Shown here in pieces: positions 38,828 through 47,092 of a stretch of 64,000 nucleotides of DNA. This DNA is from Thalassospira lucentensis MCCC 1A00383 = DSM 14000. GTDB taxonomy: Bacteria > Pseudomonadota > Alphaproteobacteria > Rhodospirillales > Thalassospiraceae. The notes below the pieces were generated by a model that saw only the letters and a list, made by a program, of their open reading frames with translations, ran no database searches and had not been told where the DNA came from. The first letter of the stretch is position 1. The number at the start of each line of letters is the position of its first letter. Location of the stretch: contig NZ_ATWN01000002.1 of the NCBI RefSeq assembly GCF_000421265.1, positions 434,001-498,000 of the forward strand, given 5' to 3'. Both the position numbers and the translations under genes were made by a program.

Positions 38828-39880
38828 ATGAAAAAGATGGTTTCTTCGCTTTTGGCGGTATCCGCACTTGGTGCTGGTTTTGTTGCCACACCTGCAGTTG
38901 CCGAAGAACTTTCGGTTGTCGGCAGCTGGAGCAGCCTGCCGCTTTATAAACAGTATGAAAACACCTTCTGGACCGAAACGCTTCCGGCAGATTCAAACGG
39001 TGACATCACCGTTCAGATGACCACCCATGATCAGATGGGCATTGGCGGTGGTGACGTGTTTCGTTTGCTGAGCGACGGTGTTTTTGACGTTGCCATGACG
39101 GTTGGTGATTACGCGGTCGGTGATGCGCCAGAACTTGAAGGCCTTGATGTGCCACTGGTGGCAAATACCGCCGCCGAGGCAAAGGCCATGGTCGAAGCAG
39201 CCCGCCCGATGGTTGATGACATCTTTGAAACCCGTTTCAATTCCAAGGTTCTTGCCATTGCACCTTATCCGCCGCAGGTGGTTTTCTGTGCGGGTGAAGT
39301 GAATTCAATCACCGATCTTAAAGGCAAAAAAGTCCGTGGTTCGGGCCGTATGACCACCAAGTTCCTTGAAGCGCTGGGTGCGAACGGTGTGAATGTGGCG
39401 TTTTCGGAGGTTCCGGGTGCGCTTGAACGTGGTGTGATTGATTGCGCCGTCACCGGTGCTGGTTCCGGGTACAGTGCAGGTTGGTGGGAAGTATCCGACC
39501 ATCTGATGACCATTCCGCTGGGCGGCTGGGATCCGGTTGTTACTGCGATGAACCTTGATAAGTGGAATTCATTGTCTGCGGAAACCCAGAAATTTATCAC
39601 CGATGAAATCACGACCAAATTCGAAGCCCCGGCATGGGCATCTGCCGCAGATGCGTTGAAAAACGATGTAGCGTGTCTGACCGGTAATGGTACCTGCCCG
39701 GCGGGTGATCCGGCGAATATGACGCTGGTTGATGTGTCTGATGCCGATGTTGCACAGGCAAAATCCATCCTGACCGAGACGGTCCTGCCGGAATGGGCAG
39801 AACGTGCAGGTGATGACTGGGTTGCGCGCTGGAACGATAGCGTTGGCAAAACAGTCGGTGTTACCGTACCGCTGAACTAA
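38828..39880 (+). CDS. TRAP transporter solute-binding protein DctP-type
   Basis: A 350-residue periplasmic binding protein. A signal peptide (MVSSLLAVSALGAGFVATPA, cleavage near AVAEE) precedes a DctP fold, with LKGKKVRGSGRMTTKFLEAL and the conserved Arg region, then YSAGWWEVSDHLM. It delivers the substrate, probably an organic acid or related carboxylate, to DctQM encoded next. GAGAGGAC precedes the ATG at 38828; the longer frame overlaps DUF1445. Confidence 0.88.
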   Translation: MKKMVSSLLAVSALGAGFVATPAVAEELSVVGSWSSLPLYKQYENTFWTETLPADSNGDITVQMTTHDQMGIGGGDVFRLLSDGVFDVAMTVGDYAVGDAPELEGLDVPLVANTAAEAKAMVEAARPMVDDIFETRFNSKVLAIAPYPPQVVFCAGEVNSITDLKGKKVRGSGRMTTKFLEALGANGVNVAFSEVPGALERGVIDCAVTGAGSGYSAGWWEVSDHLMTIPLGGWDPVVTAMNLDKWNSLSAETQKFITDEITTKFEAPAWASAADALKNDVACLTGNGTCPAGDPANMTLVDVSDADVAQAKSILTETVLPEWAERAGDDWVARWNDSVGKTVGVTVPLN

Positions 39881-39910
39881 GTTTCAGCAATAGGCGGAGA
39901 GGCCGGAACA

Positions 39911-40459
39911 GTGACCAATACATTGATTGCGGCCATCCGCCGCACAAACCGCATTATCGCGTTGCTCGTCGGACTTGTTCTGACGGGCACCGTGATCCTG
40001 ATTATCGCAGAAATCGTGCTGCGCGAAGTCGGTATATCGCTTGGCGGTGCCGAAGAAATATCAGGATATGTTATGGCAGGCGTTGCCAGTTGGGGGATGT
40101 CATATGCCCTGACCGAGCTTGCCCATGTCCGCATTGATTTGATCCGGTTGCGTTTGCAGACACGCGGTCGGGCGTTGCTTGACCTGATTGCGATTGTGGC
40201 TTTGGCCGGGGTGGCATCACTTGTTGCGTTTCAATGCTGGCCGGTGCTTGAAAAAACCATCGAACGCGGATCGCGGGCCAATACTACACTTGAAACCCCC
40301 CTTTGGATTCCACAGACGATCTGGCTTTCGGGCTGGGTCTGGTTTGCGGTGTCGGCCTGCGTTCTTGTGATCCTGTCATTGGTATTGATGATGCGTCGCG
40401 ATTTTGATCAGGCCGATGCGCTTGTCGGTGCGCGCTCCGAAGTGGAGCTTGAGACATGA
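39911..40459 (+). CDS. TRAP transporter small permease DctQ-type
   Basis: A 182-residue membrane protein with four hydrophobic segments (IIALLVGLVLTGTVILIIAE, then GYVMAGVASWGMSYAL, LDLIAIVALAGVASLVAF, and FAVSACVLVILSLVLMM) and the DctQ-typical ELAHVRIDLI. The start is GTG at 39911 after GGAGAGG. Its stop overlaps the dctM ATG by four bases. Confidence 0.88.
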   Translation: MTNTLIAAIRRTNRIIALLVGLVLTGTVILIIAEIVLREVGISLGGAEEISGYVMAGVASWGMSYALTELAHVRIDLIRLRLQTRGRALLDLIAIVALAGVASLVAFQCWPVLEKTIERGSRANTTLETPLWIPQTIWLSGWVWFAVSACVLVILSLVLMMRRDFDQADALVGARSEVELET

Positions 40460-41736
40460 TTTTTGCTGTAACCGCATCCCTTTTGGGCTTTTTGGCCTTA
40501 TCCATCCCGGTCGGGATTGTTCTGTTTCTGCTGGGCATTGGTGTTGACCAGTTCTTTACCCCGTTCCCGCTTTTGCGCGGGCTGGGTCAGGTTGTCTGGT
40601 CATCGTCAAACTCATCAACCCTGATCGCCATTCCATTCTTTGTCCTGCTGGGCGAAATTCTGGTGCGTGGCGGGATTGCCGAAAAAACCTATGAGGCGCT
40701 GGATAAATGGTTTTCTTGGCTTCCGGGTGGGTTGATCCACGCCAATATCGGGACCGCGACGATGTTTTCGGCAACGTCAGGATCATCGGTGGCCACGGCG
40801 GCCACGGTTGCAACGGTGGCGATGCCGCAGGCCGAAAAGCTTGGCTATGACCCAAAATTGTTTTCCGGGGCGATTGCGGCGGGCGGTACACTTGGCATCA
40901 TGATCCCGCCGTCGATCAATCTGATTGTCTACGGGTTCCTGACCGAAACATCCATTCCACGCCTGTTTCTAGCGGGTTTGGTACCGGGGCTTGTGATGGC
41001 GGTTGCCTTCATGCTGGTCACGGTTGTTCTGTGCAAGATCAAGCCGTCGCTTGGCGGGCAAAGCCGGTCATTTACATGGTCGGAACGTATCGGAAGCCTG
41101 CGACATCTGATTCCGATCCTGATCCTGTTTATCGCGGTGATCGGATCAATCTATGCCGGGTGGGCGACACCGACCGAGTCTGCGGCCATCGGGGTTGTGA
41201 TTGCCATGTTGATTGCCGCCTTTAACCGGGGTGTTTCCAATGACATGATCAAAATGTGTCTGGTTGGAACCGTTCGGATTACCGCCATGATCATGCTTGT
41301 GATCATCGGGGCGTATTTCTTGAACTTTACCCTGACAGCAGCGGGCATGGGGCGTGAACTTAAAGACCTTTTGACCGGCCTTAACTTTAGTCCGATGGGC
41401 ACTCTTATGGTCGTGGTTGCCCTTTATATCGTGCTGGGGTTCTTCATCGAAACTCTGTCACTGATGGTGGCGACCATTCCGATCATTGTGCCGATCATGA
41501 CCGGCATGGGGTTCGATAAGGTTTGGTTTGGCATTCTTTTGATCGTTCTGATCGAGATGGCGTTGATCACCCCACCGGTTGGCTTGAACCTTTATGTTGT
41601 GCAGGGTGCACGAAAATCCGGACGGATTTCCGAGGTTATGCTGGGCACGATCCCGTTTGTTCTGGTGATGATGGCAATGATTGTCGGTCTGATCTTCCTG
41701 CCGCAACTGGCCTTGTTCCTGCCTGATTACCTTTAG
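40456..41736 (+). CDS. TRAP transporter large permease DctM-type
   Basis: A 426-residue membrane protein with about 12 hydrophobic spans, the sodium-coupled transport subunit. Family features: ATSGSSVATAATVATVAMPQ, GTLGIMIPPSINLIVYGFLT, and the C-terminal ITPPVGLNLYVVQGA. It overlaps dctQ by ATGA. With the upstream DctP and DctQ it makes a complete importer. Confidence 0.92.
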   Translation: MIFAVTASLLGFLALSIPVGIVLFLLGIGVDQFFTPFPLLRGLGQVVWSSSNSSTLIAIPFFVLLGEILVRGGIAEKTYEALDKWFSWLPGGLIHANIGTATMFSATSGSSVATAATVATVAMPQAEKLGYDPKLFSGAIAAGGTLGIMIPPSINLIVYGFLTETSIPRLFLAGLVPGLVMAVAFMLVTVVLCKIKPSLGGQSRSFTWSERIGSLRHLIPILILFIAVIGSIYAGWATPTESAAIGVVIAMLIAAFNRGVSNDMIKMCLVGTVRITAMIMLVIIGAYFLNFTLTAAGMGRELKDLLTGLNFSPMGTLMVVVALYIVLGFFIETLSLMVATIPIIVPIMTGMGFDKVWFGILLIVLIEMALITPPVGLNLYVVQGARKSGRISEVMLGTIPFVLVMMAMIVGLIFLPQLALFLPDYL

Positions 41737-41862
41737 GAGCAGGCCAGATTCCTTCACCACACCTTTTGGCTGGCGGGCCGGGAATATCCCGGTCCGGGCC
41801 CCTTCATTGTGCCGAAGACCGAAACCGGCACCTCAAAAATTCAAGAATACTGGGACATCAAC

Positions 41863-42546
41863 ATGCAGATGACATTCACCCTTTCGGGTACAGAAATCAG
41901 TTTTGATATTGCACATTGCACGGTTGCCGGCTGGACCGGGCGCGATGCGGCGGCCATTCAGCATCACATTGATGAACTGGCCGAGATTGGCGTTAAGCCG
42001 CCATCAAGCGTGCCGCTTTATTACCGCACGGCATCGGGCATGGTTACCCAGCAAGGTGCCATTGAAGTGGTGGGCAAGGGCACATCGGGCGAGATCGAGC
42101 CGTTCCTGATCGCGAACGACGGTGTGCTTTATCTTGGTTTGGCGTCGGATCACACCGACCGTGAACTTGAAGCCCATTCTGTCGCGCTTTCCAAACAGAT
42201 TTGTGAAAAGCCGGTGGCATCTGAAATCTGGCGGTTTGATGAGGTAAAAGACCATATCGAACAGATTGAAATGCGGTCTTGGGTACAGGAAAAAGATGGC
42301 GATGACTGGGTGCTGTATCAGGAAGGTACGATTGCCTCGATCCGGCCTTTGACCGACCTTATCGATGGTTCCGGGCTGATGAGTGCATCAGACAAAGGCA
42401 AGGCATCGGTGATGCTGTGTGGAACTCTTGGTGCAAAAGGCGGGGTTCGTCCGGCCCGTCGTTTTAAAATGGCATTGCATGACCCGGTACTTGATCGCAC
42501 CATCGAGCACGCCTATGACATTAAGGAACTGCCCGAAATCGCCTAA
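41863..42546 (+). CDS. DUF2848 family protein
   Basis: A 227-residue protein of the DUF2848 family, distantly like the fumarylacetoacetate hydrolase fold (GTIASIRPLTDLIDGSGLMS and GKGTSGEIEPFLI are the recognisable parts). The family has no established reaction that I know; FAH-like proteins hydrolyse or decarboxylate beta-keto acids and related compounds. It is in the DUF1445-TRAP operon, between dctM and the amidase. The ATG at 41863 is the best start. Confidence 0.75.
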   Translation: MQMTFTLSGTEISFDIAHCTVAGWTGRDAAAIQHHIDELAEIGVKPPSSVPLYYRTASGMVTQQGAIEVVGKGTSGEIEPFLIANDGVLYLGLASDHTDRELEAHSVALSKQICEKPVASEIWRFDEVKDHIEQIEMRSWVQEKDGDDWVLYQEGTIASIRPLTDLIDGSGLMSASDKGKASVMLCGTLGAKGGVRPARRFKMALHDPVLDRTIEHAYDIKELPEIA

Positions 42547-42607
42547 GTCCTTAACTTGGGGCAATTTGGTGCGCAGAGAAAAAACATAACAGGACGGAGG
42601 CTGCCTG

Positions 42608-43882
42608 ATGGGGGCGATTATCGATAAGGTCACGGCTGCGATTGACATGGTTGATCAGTTGGGCGATCTGGCCGGTAAAATCTTTACCGAGTTTGATCGC
42701 GACCGGATTTTACGCGACGCCGAGCTTTGTGAAAAACAGGTTTCTGACAACCCCAACTTGCCGCTTGCCGGGAAACTGGTGTCGATCAAGGACCTGTATG
42801 ATGAGGCAGGTATCGCCACCACGGCGGGATCCGAACTTCTGAAAGGTCGCACCCCGGCACCGCAAGATTGCGACGTTGTCCGGCGTGTGAAGCACGCCGG
42901 TGCCGTGCCATTTGGCCGCACCACATTAAGCGAATTTGCCTATTCCGGTGTCGGGTTGAACCCGCACTACGGAACACCGGGTAATGTGTTTGACGCCGAT
43001 GGCATTCCCGGTGGGTCGACGTCGGGCGGTGGTTTGACAGTGGCCCATGGGGTGGTTGATTTTGCATTGGGCACCGATACCGGCGGGTCAATCCGCATCC
43101 CATCGGCAATCAATGGCCTTTACGGGTTTAAACCATCGCGCCTGTCGGTGTCGGGTGAAGGCATCCATCCGCTGGCAAAAAGCTTTGATACGCCGGGGCC
43201 ACTGGCATCCGACCTTGATACCGTGATCACGGTGTTTGAAGTGATGTCGGATCAAGCGGTGATTGATGCGCCGGCAAGTGCCGCAACGTTGCGCATCGGT
43301 GTGCCGAGCAGTGGCTTTGTCGATGGTCTTGACGGGCGGGTGAAGGCCGATTTTGACATGGTCTGTGCCAAGCTGCGCGATGCGGGGCATGAGCTAGTGG
43401 CGCTTGATCTTGGTTTTATTGCGGAAAACGCGATCCTTAACAAAATGCTGGTGTCGACCGAAGCGCATGCCATATACGGCAAAGATATTGCCAAGCTCGA
43501 AACATGCGGCGACCCGCGCGTTTTGACGCGGATTAAATTTGCCGAGACGCTGTCAAAAGATGACCTGATTGCTGCCTATGCCAAGCGCACCGATGTAATC
43601 GCGCAGTTCGGGTCGGCGATGGCAGAGGTCGATGTCATGATCGCCCCGACCTTGCCGATGATGGCGCCGAAGATTGCTGAGGTCGAAGCCGACTTTGACA
43701 ATCTCAATGCGATGATGTTGCGCAATACCGGTTATCTCAACCTTGTTGATGCCTGTGCGATTTCAATTCCGGTCAATGTTGTCGGGCAAACCGTTCCGGC
43801 GTCCTTAATGATCGCTGCGCCGCATGGTCATGACAAGTCGGTGTTGGGGGCCGCGCGCCAGATTGATCCGCTGTTTGGCTGA
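42608..43882 (+). CDS. amidase (amidase signature family)
   Basis: A 424-residue amidase-signature hydrolase. The Ser-cisSer-Lys triad is visible as Lys61 in VSIKDLYDEAG, Ser137 in PGGSTSGGG, and the nucleophile Ser161 in GTDTGGSIRIPSA; the 24-residue spacing matches malonamidase-type enzymes. It would release ammonia or an amine from an amide. GGAGG lies before the ATG. It is the last gene of the operon and is followed by a terminator; the substrate is presumably the TRAP-imported compound or its product. Confidence 0.9.
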   Translation: MGAIIDKVTAAIDMVDQLGDLAGKIFTEFDRDRILRDAELCEKQVSDNPNLPLAGKLVSIKDLYDEAGIATTAGSELLKGRTPAPQDCDVVRRVKHAGAVPFGRTTLSEFAYSGVGLNPHYGTPGNVFDADGIPGGSTSGGGLTVAHGVVDFALGTDTGGSIRIPSAINGLYGFKPSRLSVSGEGIHPLAKSFDTPGPLASDLDTVITVFEVMSDQAVIDAPASAATLRIGVPSSGFVDGLDGRVKADFDMVCAKLRDAGHELVALDLGFIAENAILNKMLVSTEAHAIYGKDIAKLETCGDPRVLTRIKFAETLSKDDLIAAYAKRTDVIAQFGSAMAEVDVMIAPTLPMMAPKIAEVEADFDNLNAMMLRNTGYLNLVDACAISIPVNVVGQTVPASLMIAAPHGHDKSVLGAARQIDPLFG

Positions 43883-43906
43883 TGGATCCGCTGGTATAAA
43901 ATCAAC

Positions 43907-43932
43907 AAAGGCCCGGAATTTTCCGGGCCTTT
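43907..43932. terminator. bidirectional terminator between amidase and reductase genes
   Basis: AAAGGCCCGGAA-TT-TTCCGGGCCTTT is a perfect 12-bp stem flanked by A and T runs on both strands. Confidence 0.85.
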
Positions 43933-43936
43933 TGCG

Positions 43937-44902
43937 TTATAGATCCAAGGTCAATTTGCCGCCGCCCTGCATGCGTGACACGCAGATACACATTTGATCA
44001 TTCTGGCTTTTTTGCCCGTCACTCAGAAAGGCGTCGCGATGGGATAGGTCCCCATCGCACGATAAAACCGCCGATGTGCAAATCCCGCAATTTCCCTTTT
44101 TGCAGTCATAAAGCGGATCAATGCCCTCGTCGATCAGCACATCAAGGATCGATTTCCCAACAGGGACGTCAAAACTTTGGTTGCTGCGTTGAAGGTGAAC
44201 TTCAAATGCACTGTCATCAAGCTGGGCTGCTGGTGTTGAAAAACGTTCATAATGGATGTTGTCAGATGCCCAACGGTGACGGCGCGCGGCATCAAGGACG
44301 GCATCAATCAAGCCACCCGGCCCACACACATAAACATGTTTATGTGTGTGGGCCGGGCCAAGGATGGTCGAAAGCGGCATTGCGCGTGATGGTGTACCAC
44401 CGTCGAAATAAAGCGTGCACCGCCCGGTAGCGGCATCAAGCACATCATGCATCAGGGCCATGTCCTGATGGGTGCGGCTGCTGTAATGCAGGGCAAAATC
44501 CTTTTTTTCCGCCGTTAGCGTTGTGGCCATTGCCAAAATGGGTGTGATGCCAATGCCACCTGCGATCAGGATGGTGTTTTGAGCATCACTGTGCAGAGGG
44601 AAGTCATTTTGCGGCAGGTCGATGTCGAGTTCATCACCGACTGTTACCTTGTCGTGCATGAAGGCAGATCCACCTTCTCCATCGACTTCATGCAGAACGG
44701 CGATCCGGTATCTGTCGGTCTGACCGGGATTTATCACGGAATAGGACCGTTTGACCGAATTTCCAGATGTGTCGGTGACGTTGACCTTGATGTGGGCCCC
44801 CGGTTCACACGGCGGAAGCGCGCGTCCATCGGATGCAACAAGATCGAATCCACGGATGCGATCTGTCAGGGTATGGATCTGTTGGACGGTGGTTCTGAGC
44901 AT
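43937..44902 (-). CDS. VanB/PDR-type ferredoxin reductase with C-terminal 2Fe-2S domain
   Basis: A 321-residue flavin oxidoreductase of the phthalate dioxygenase reductase family. The N-terminal flavin domain (KRSYSVINPG), a nucleotide-binding domain (LIAGGIGITPILAM and HVYVCGPGGLID), and a plant-type 2Fe-2S domain (CKKGNCGICTSAVLSC) are in the usual order. It passes electrons from NAD(P)H to a Rieske oxygenase, most likely the one encoded at 45932. A 42-bp perfect palindrome lies inside the coding sequence. TTGGATCCA operators lie upstream. Confidence 0.92.
   Translation of the reverse strand: MLRTTVQQIHTLTDRIRGFDLVASDGRALPPCEPGAHIKVNVTDTSGNSVKRSYSVINPGQTDRYRIAVLHEVDGEGGSAFMHDKVTVGDELDIDLPQNDFPLHSDAQNTILIAGGIGITPILAMATTLTAEKKDFALHYSSRTHQDMALMHDVLDAATGRCTLYFDGGTPSRAMPLSTILGPAHTHKHVYVCGPGGLIDAVLDAARRHRWASDNIHYERFSTPAAQLDDSAFEVHLQRSNQSFDVPVGKSILDVLIDEGIDPLYDCKKGNCGICTSAVLSCDGDLSHRDAFLSDGQKSQNDQMCICVSRMQGGGKLTLDL
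44316..44357. repeat. 42-bp perfect palindrome inside the reductase gene
   Basis: The centre is between 44336 and 44337 (ACA|TGT) and 21 bases on each side are exactly complementary, from CCCGGCCCAC at 44316 to GTGGGCCGGG at 44357. It encodes part of the GPAHTHKHVYVCGPGG segment and reads the same peptide on both strands over its length. Confidence 0.97.
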
Positions 44903-44960
44903 AGCGATTTTCCTTCCCTGTCCCCGGATTGCGTCCGAGTGTGATTGTTCGCGGGATTAA

Positions 44961-44993
44961 ATTGGATCCAGATTAAATCAATTGGATCCAATT
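44961..44993. promoter_or_regulatory. two GntR-type operators before the reductase gene
   Basis: ATTGGATCCAGAT at 44961-44973 and the perfect palindrome AATTGGATCCAATT at 44980-44993 lie 20 bases apart (two helical turns). The same core recurs beside the GntR gene, so both are probable sites of the regulator at 45042. Confidence 0.7.
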
Positions 44994-45041
44994 TTGTCAA
45001 ATGCCATGCATGTCGATAGGGAGGGTACTGTGAGGTTGGTG

Positions 45042-45758
45042 TTAGTCTTCGCGTTCAATGACGGTAAAGTTTTCCGGCATGTTCTGCGATGGGCTGAGGA
45101 TCTTGGTGTAGCGCAATGCTGCGTTGGCATGTTCGCGCATCAGGGCTTCTGCGCGTGCGCTTTGGCCATTATCGATTGCATCAAAAATGATGTGATGCTG
45201 CATGTGGCTGAAATTAAAACGCCGGTATTCTCCGGACATGTCATCGCGGTTAAAGGCGATTGAAGACACCGATGCAAAGGGCAAGTGGTCATTGCGCGAC
45301 AGGGCGTCTTCGATGGCGATATTGCGGCTGGCCTCAATGATGGTGTTATGGAACTGCATGTTGAAATCGTGATAGATTTCCATGTCCTCATCGGTCAAAA
45401 ATCCCTTTGAAAACAATGAGTCACCCGTAGACAGACAGTTAACAAGACTGTTGCGTTCTGGTGGTGAAACCCCACGTTCGCAGGCCAGGCGTGCGGCGAG
45501 TCCTTCGAGGACGCCGCGCACTTCGATGGCATCGGCTATTTCTGTTGGTGTGATGGCGCGGACGGTATAGCCGCGGCGGTCGCCTTTGCGCAGGAGTCCT
45601 TCCTGTTCGAGCGTGCGAAAGGCAATTCGAACCGGCGTACGCGAAACGCCAAGCCGTTCGGATATCGGAATTTCGGCAACCCGTTCGCCCGGAGGAAGTT
45701 CCCCGTTGGCTATCATTTTGCGCAATGTGATCAGGACTCTCTGGCCGTGTTTGCTCAT
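45042..45758 (-). CDS. GntR family (FadR/VanR-type) transcriptional regulator
   Basis: A 238-residue regulator. The N-terminal winged helix has ANGELPPGERVAEIPISERL and GVSRTPVRIAFRTLEQEGLL, and the C-terminal FCD ligand domain includes YHDFNMQFHNTIIEASRN and QHHIIFDAIDNGQSARAEAL with the metal-binding His pattern. It lies between the Rieske oxygenase (divergent) and the reductase, and TTGGATCCAA palindromes flank it on both sides. It is probably a repressor released by the aromatic substrate. Confidence 0.88.
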   Translation of the reverse strand: MSKHGQRVLITLRKMIANGELPPGERVAEIPISERLGVSRTPVRIAFRTLEQEGLLRKGDRRGYTVRAITPTEIADAIEVRGVLEGLAARLACERGVSPPERNSLVNCLSTGDSLFSKGFLTDEDMEIYHDFNMQFHNTIIEASRNIAIEDALSRNDHLPFASVSSIAFNRDDMSGEYRRFNFSHMQHHIIFDAIDNGQSARAEALMREHANAALRYTKILSPSQNMPENFTVIERED

Positions 45759-45827
45759 GCTTGATCCCGGTTTTTTTATAGGCGTCTGATCATAGTTCAG
45801 ATTGGATTGGTAAAAAAGCCTCTTGCC

Positions 45828-45843
45828 AAATTGGATCCAATTT
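45828..45843. promoter_or_regulatory. 16-bp perfect GntR-type operator before the Rieske gene
   Basis: AAATTGGATCCAATTT is a perfect palindrome between the divergent GntR and Rieske genes. A degenerate copy, AGATTGGATTGG, lies about 30 bases away on the regulator side. Confidence 0.72.
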
Positions 45844-45931
45844 TATTACGATTAGAACCATAACAAAAAGAGAGTGGATTTACATTCACCTGTACGTAAT
45901 CGATTTGGCGCAATGCCAAGGGAGAGAAAAC

Positions 45932-46942
45932 ATGTTCCTGCGTAACTTCTGGTATGTTGCAGGGTGGGATGGCGAAATTGGCCGTAAGCCGGTTGCGCGC
46001 ACCATTTGCAATGAAAATATTGTTTTGTATCGTCGTGCTGACCGTTCTGTTGTCGCACTTGAAGACAGTTGCCCGCACCGTCTGTTGCCTTTGAGTCAGG
46101 GCTACGTCGAAGGGGATCGTCTTATCTGTGGCTATCACGGGTTGGAATTTGACGGGGCTGGGGCATGCGTTCATATGCCCAATCAGGAAAGCATCCACCC
46201 CGAAGCCTGTGTGCGGGCGTATCCGGTCGTTGAAAAAGACCGGTTTGTCTGGGTCTGGATCGGGGACAAGGAAAAGTCTGACGAAAGCCTGATTCCAGTG
46301 ATTCCGCATGCCTCCGAAGAGGGCTGGGTCTTTGACGGTGGCTTATATGACGTTAAATGCGGCTATGAGCTTCTGGTCGATAACCTGATGGATCTGAGCC
46401 ATGAGACATATGTTCATCCGTCAAGCATCGGACAGCTTGAAATCACCGAAAGCCTGCCAGTGACCCGTTCGGATGATGACAGTGTTACGGTGGAACGCTG
46501 GATGGAAAACATTGTCCCGCCGCCGTTCTGGGCAAATAACCTGAAATCCAAGGAAGTCTGTGACCGTTGGCAGATTTGCACATTCACATTGCCGTCTAAC
46601 ATCATGATTGATGTCGGGGTTGCGCTTGCCGGGACTGGTGCGCAACAGGGAGATCGATCAAAAGGTGTCACCGGGATTGTTGTGAACACCATGACCCCGG
46701 AAACTGAAACCACATGCCGCTACTACTGGGGTATGGTGCGCAACTTTGATATTGATGACCACGGTCTGACGCAGAATATCAAGGATGCACAGGCAAAGGT
46801 CTTCCACGAGGACCTTGAAGTGGTCGAAGGGCAACAGGCCAATTTGCTGCGCAATCCGGAGCGCAAGCTTTTGAATTTCAACATTGATGCTGGCGGCGTG
46901 CGTGCGCGGCGCCTGATTGACCGTGCTCTGGCCGCGGGGTAA
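45932..46942 (+). CDS. VanA-like Rieske 2Fe-2S aromatic ring oxygenase/O-demethylase
   Basis: A 336-residue Rieske non-heme iron oxygenase, alpha subunit only, close to vanillate O-demethylase oxygenase in length and pattern. Rieske ligands are Cys47-His49 and Cys66-His69 (SCPHRLL and ICGYHG). The mononuclear iron site is NLMDLSHETYVH (His157, His162). GGGAGAG precedes the ATG at 45932. The reductase at 43937 is the probable electron donor. Demethylation of a methoxylated or otherwise substituted aromatic acid is inferred; vanillate itself is not proven. Confidence 0.9.
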   Translation: MFLRNFWYVAGWDGEIGRKPVARTICNENIVLYRRADRSVVALEDSCPHRLLPLSQGYVEGDRLICGYHGLEFDGAGACVHMPNQESIHPEACVRAYPVVEKDRFVWVWIGDKEKSDESLIPVIPHASEEGWVFDGGLYDVKCGYELLVDNLMDLSHETYVHPSSIGQLEITESLPVTRSDDDSVTVERWMENIVPPPFWANNLKSKEVCDRWQICTFTLPSNIMIDVGVALAGTGAQQGDRSKGVTGIVVNTMTPETETTCRYYWGMVRNFDIDDHGLTQNIKDAQAKVFHEDLEVVEGQQANLLRNPERKLLNFNIDAGGVRARRLIDRALAAG

Positions 46943-47092
46943 CCGCCAGTTCCAATAAAGTCGTACGGGCCGTTCCGTTCGGCAAAATAACAACAAGAGA
47001 GAGAAACGCACAACATCATTGAACCGCACCAAAACCGCGAAAAGCGGGCGGGGGTGTTGTGCGACTTTCAGGGAAAACGTCTGAGGTAGATC

